The notes under the pieces: generated by a model
Told to the model about the DNA's origin: nothing
The model's database searches: none
What the model saw: the letters and a program-made list of their open reading frames with translations, nothing else
In this document: positions 6,156-6,915 of the stretch, piece after piece
Numbering within the stretch: position 1 is the stretch's first letter
How the letters are laid out: every line of letters starts with the position of its first letter
Position numbers and translations under genes: made by a program
Assembly: GCA_046262515.1 (NCBI GenBank)
Contig: JBHEMP010000085.1
Location: 1-6,915, forward strand
From: JAXDLW01 sp046262515
Lineage (GTDB): Bacteria > Chloroflexota > Dormibacteria > DASZGP01
Direction: 5' to 3'
Length of the DNA stretch: 6,915 nt

Positions 6156-6346
6156 GGGAGACGCAGGTAGGGCGCGAACCACTGGCGGTTCGGGGGCACG
6201 TCTTCCCGGGTGAATCTGGAGCGACCGGCAGGACGATGCCGGCAGCATCCGACGACTACTGGAGGACGTGGAAGAGGCGCCGCGTCGCGCAAGCCACAAT
6301 ATCGGTGCGGCGCCGCTGAACCCGGGGAGACGTGCCCCCGGACCGT
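6156..6346 (+). ncRNA. Candidate structured RNA with a 27-pair closing helix
   Basis: Bases 6185-6211 pair without interruption with 6320-6346: 27 pairs, of which three are G-U (6185/6346, 6190/6341, 6204/6327). The central blocks are GGGGGCACGTCT on the left and AGACGTGCCCCC on the right. Inside lie hairpin A (CCGGCA 6225-6230 with TGCCGG 6237-6242) and hairpin B (6276-6287 with 6303-6314, twelve pairs including two G-U, 15-base loop). All five wobble pairs are G-U on the + strand; on the - strand they would be A-C mismatches, which favours a + strand RNA. Upstream, GGGAGACG (6156-6163) can pair with CGTCTTCCC (6199-6207, one bulged U), enclosing CGAACC/GGTTCG (6175-6180/6187-6192); this fold excludes the long helix. 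I recognise no 6S, SRP, RNase P, tmRNA or riboswitch signature. A promoter for it is not evident. Alternatives: a MITE-like inverted repeat (no target duplication seen) or an operon-end structure. Confidence 0.5.
6276..6314 (+). other. Twelve-pair hairpin B inside the candidate RNA
   Basis: GGCGCCGCGTCG (6276-6287) pairs with CGGTGCGGCGCC (6303-6314) around a 15-base, AC-rich loop at 6288-6302 (CGCAAGCCACAATAT). Ten pairs are Watson-Crick and two are G-U (6284/6306, 6285/6305). The large unpaired loop in such GC-rich DNA could be a binding or pairing site. No T-tract follows, so it does not look like a terminator. Confidence 0.5.
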
Positions 6347-6361
6347 GAGGACGTCCGCGTT

Positions 6362-6388
6362 CTGACTGTCGGGTGGTGCCGCGATAAT
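6362..6388 (+). promoter_or_regulatory. Likely leaderless promoter of uppS
   Basis: GATAAT at 6383-6388 matches the -10 consensus at five of six positions; CTGACT at 6362-6367, 15 bases upstream, is a partial -35 (four of six, short spacer). The -10 ends 8 bases before the uppS GTG at 6397, so the transcript should begin at or next to the start codon. The only purine run, GGGA at 6391-6394, is too close to the GTG to act as a Shine-Dalgarno. Spacing equals that before topA. Confidence 0.5.
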
Positions 6389-6396
6389 TCGGGATC

Positions 6397-6915
6397 GTGA
6401 CGCAGCTACAGGTGCCCCGCCACATCGCGATCATCATGGATGGCAACGGGCGGTGGGCCCGGGGTCGGCACCGTCCACGCCTGGAAGGCCACCGTGCGGG
6501 CCTGAACGCGATTCGACGGGTCATGACCGCTTGCGACGACCTCGGCGTGGAGATCCTCAGCCTCTACGCTTTCTCAACCGAGAACTGGACCCGTCCTCGA
6601 ACGGAGGTCACGGGGCTGATGAGGCTTTTCTCACAGACACTGGACCGCGAGATCGCCGAGCTCCACGAGAAGGGGGTGCAGGTTCGGATCACCGGCCGCC
6701 GCGAGCAACTCTCGCCCGCGCTGGTCAAGAAGATCGACCAGGCCGAGAACCTCACCCGCGGTAACAGCCGCCGCGTCCTCAACCTGCTGATCAACTACGG
6801 AGGCCGGGCTGAGATCGTGGACGCCGTTCGGAGCCTGGTCCGCGAGGGCCGGGAGCCCGGCGCCATCGACGAAGCTGATATCAGTGGCGCGCTCTACAAT
6901 CCCGACCTTCCCGAT
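6397..6915 (+). CDS. uppS: Undecaprenyl diphosphate synthase (5' part, cut by window edge)
   Basis: This cis-prenyltransferase adds eight isopentenyl units to farnesyl diphosphate to make the C55 lipid carrier of peptidoglycan and other wall polymers. The visible 173 residues show HIAIIMDGNGRWA at 9-21 with catalytic Asp15, GHRAG with His32, SLYAFSTENWTRP (55-67), and LNLLINYGGRAEIVDA (128-143). The RTSGE region, expected shortly after the visible PDLPD end, and the rest of the C-terminus lie beyond the window; full length is usually about 230-260. An in-frame TAA at 6385-6387 limits the start to GTG 6397 or GTG 6412; 6397 is preferred because of the -10 box 8 bases upstream. No Shine-Dalgarno is visible. 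In many bacteria uppS follows frr closely; here about 510 bases separate them and uppS probably has its own promoter. Confidence 0.96.
   Translation, partial: MTQLQVPRHIAIIMDGNGRWARGRHRPRLEGHRAGLNAIRRVMTACDDLGVEILSLYAFSTENWTRPRTEVTGLMRLFSQTLDREIAELHEKGVQVRITGRREQLSPALVKKIDQAENLTRGNSRRVLNLLINYGGRAEIVDAVRSLVREGREPGAIDEADISGALYNPDLPD

Larger units (their letters stand above)
5883..6396 (+). other. Long non-coding gap between frr and uppS
   Basis: Open frames here (for example 5897-6145 on +, and 5972-6292 and 6153-6524 on -) encode Arg/Pro/Ser-rich, low-information proteins without a Shine-Dalgarno or family motif, so I call none. The gap holds a hairpin at 5904-5934, a nested terminator-like hairpin at 5963-6011, a run of eight C at 6101-6108, a somewhat AT-richer stretch at 6031-6056, a large predicted RNA structure at 6156-6346 and a probable promoter at 6362-6388. 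The part at 6012-6150 shows only a five-pair hairpin (CTCGT 6066-6070 with ACGAG 6082-6086) and nothing else I can support. Confidence 0.75.

Noticed and set aside
6175..6192. GGTTCG next to a stem, resembling a tRNA T-arm
   Set aside because: No TTCRA-type T-loop consensus, anticodon arm or acceptor stem can be assembled around it.
5972..6292. A 106-codon open frame on the - strand in the frr-uppS gap
   Set aside because: Its Arg/Pro-rich product resembles random GC-rich translation; it has no promoter, ribosome site or motif, and it cuts across the paired RNA arms.
6236..6319. A 27-codon frame (ATG 6236 to TGA 6317-6319) inside the candidate RNA, recalling a tmRNA tag
   Set aside because: The peptide is basic and ends in RRR, unlike tmRNA tags ending in Ala-Ala. 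There is no tRNA-like domain or CCA end, and the nearest AGGA is only two bases from the ATG. A frame of this length is unremarkable.
6185..6346. Interpretation as an integron attC site or a transposon end pair
   Set aside because: There are no GTTRRRY/RYYYAAC core sites, no integrase or transposase nearby, and no flanking direct duplication that I could see. A MITE origin is not excluded.

Overview
This is a GC-rich bacterial chromosomal window of core genes, all on the + strand. In order: topA (DNA topoisomerase I), an unrecognised two-helix membrane protein, then rpsB (ribosomal protein S2), tsf (EF-Ts), pyrH (UMP kinase), frr (ribosome recycling factor), a gap of about 510 bases, and the 5' part of uppS (undecaprenyl diphosphate synthase), which runs off the right edge. 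No transposase, phage, CRISPR, tRNA or rRNA gene was seen.

Organism: the order rpsB-tsf-pyrH-frr-uppS is an ancient and widespread bacterial arrangement, so it says little about taxonomy. The short EF-Ts (216 aa, against about 283 in E. coli and 196 in Thermus), a topoisomerase I with four C4 zinc ribbons, high GC, and two start codons that look leaderless would fit a GC-rich member of the Terrabacteria side of the tree, for example a relative of Chloroflexota or Dormibacterota. This is an inference of low certainty. A placement with the S2, EF-Ts and TopA proteins would settle it.

Layout: bases 1-23 hold a possible -10 box just ahead of topA. topA and the small membrane gene are 19 bases apart and probably co-transcribed. 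A -10-like box right after the small gene, a 132-base leader with three hairpins, and a strong Shine-Dalgarno open the rpsB-tsf-pyrH-frr operon, whose genes are 3 to 12 bases apart. Together these four genes supply a 30S protein, the EF-Tu recycling factor, the UDP/UTP precursor kinase and the post-termination ribosome splitter. A U-poor nested hairpin about 80 bases after frr may end the operon.

The least ordinary part is 5883-6396. It contains no convincing protein gene, but its right half can fold into a long RNA: a 27-pair helix joins 6185-6211 to 6320-6346, enclosing two further hairpins. Every non-Watson-Crick pair in the helices is G-U on the + strand, which points to a functional + strand RNA. 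An alternative upstream fold competes with the long helix. It lies directly before a likely leaderless uppS promoter. I do not recognise it as a known RNA family; it is the best candidate for something undescribed here.
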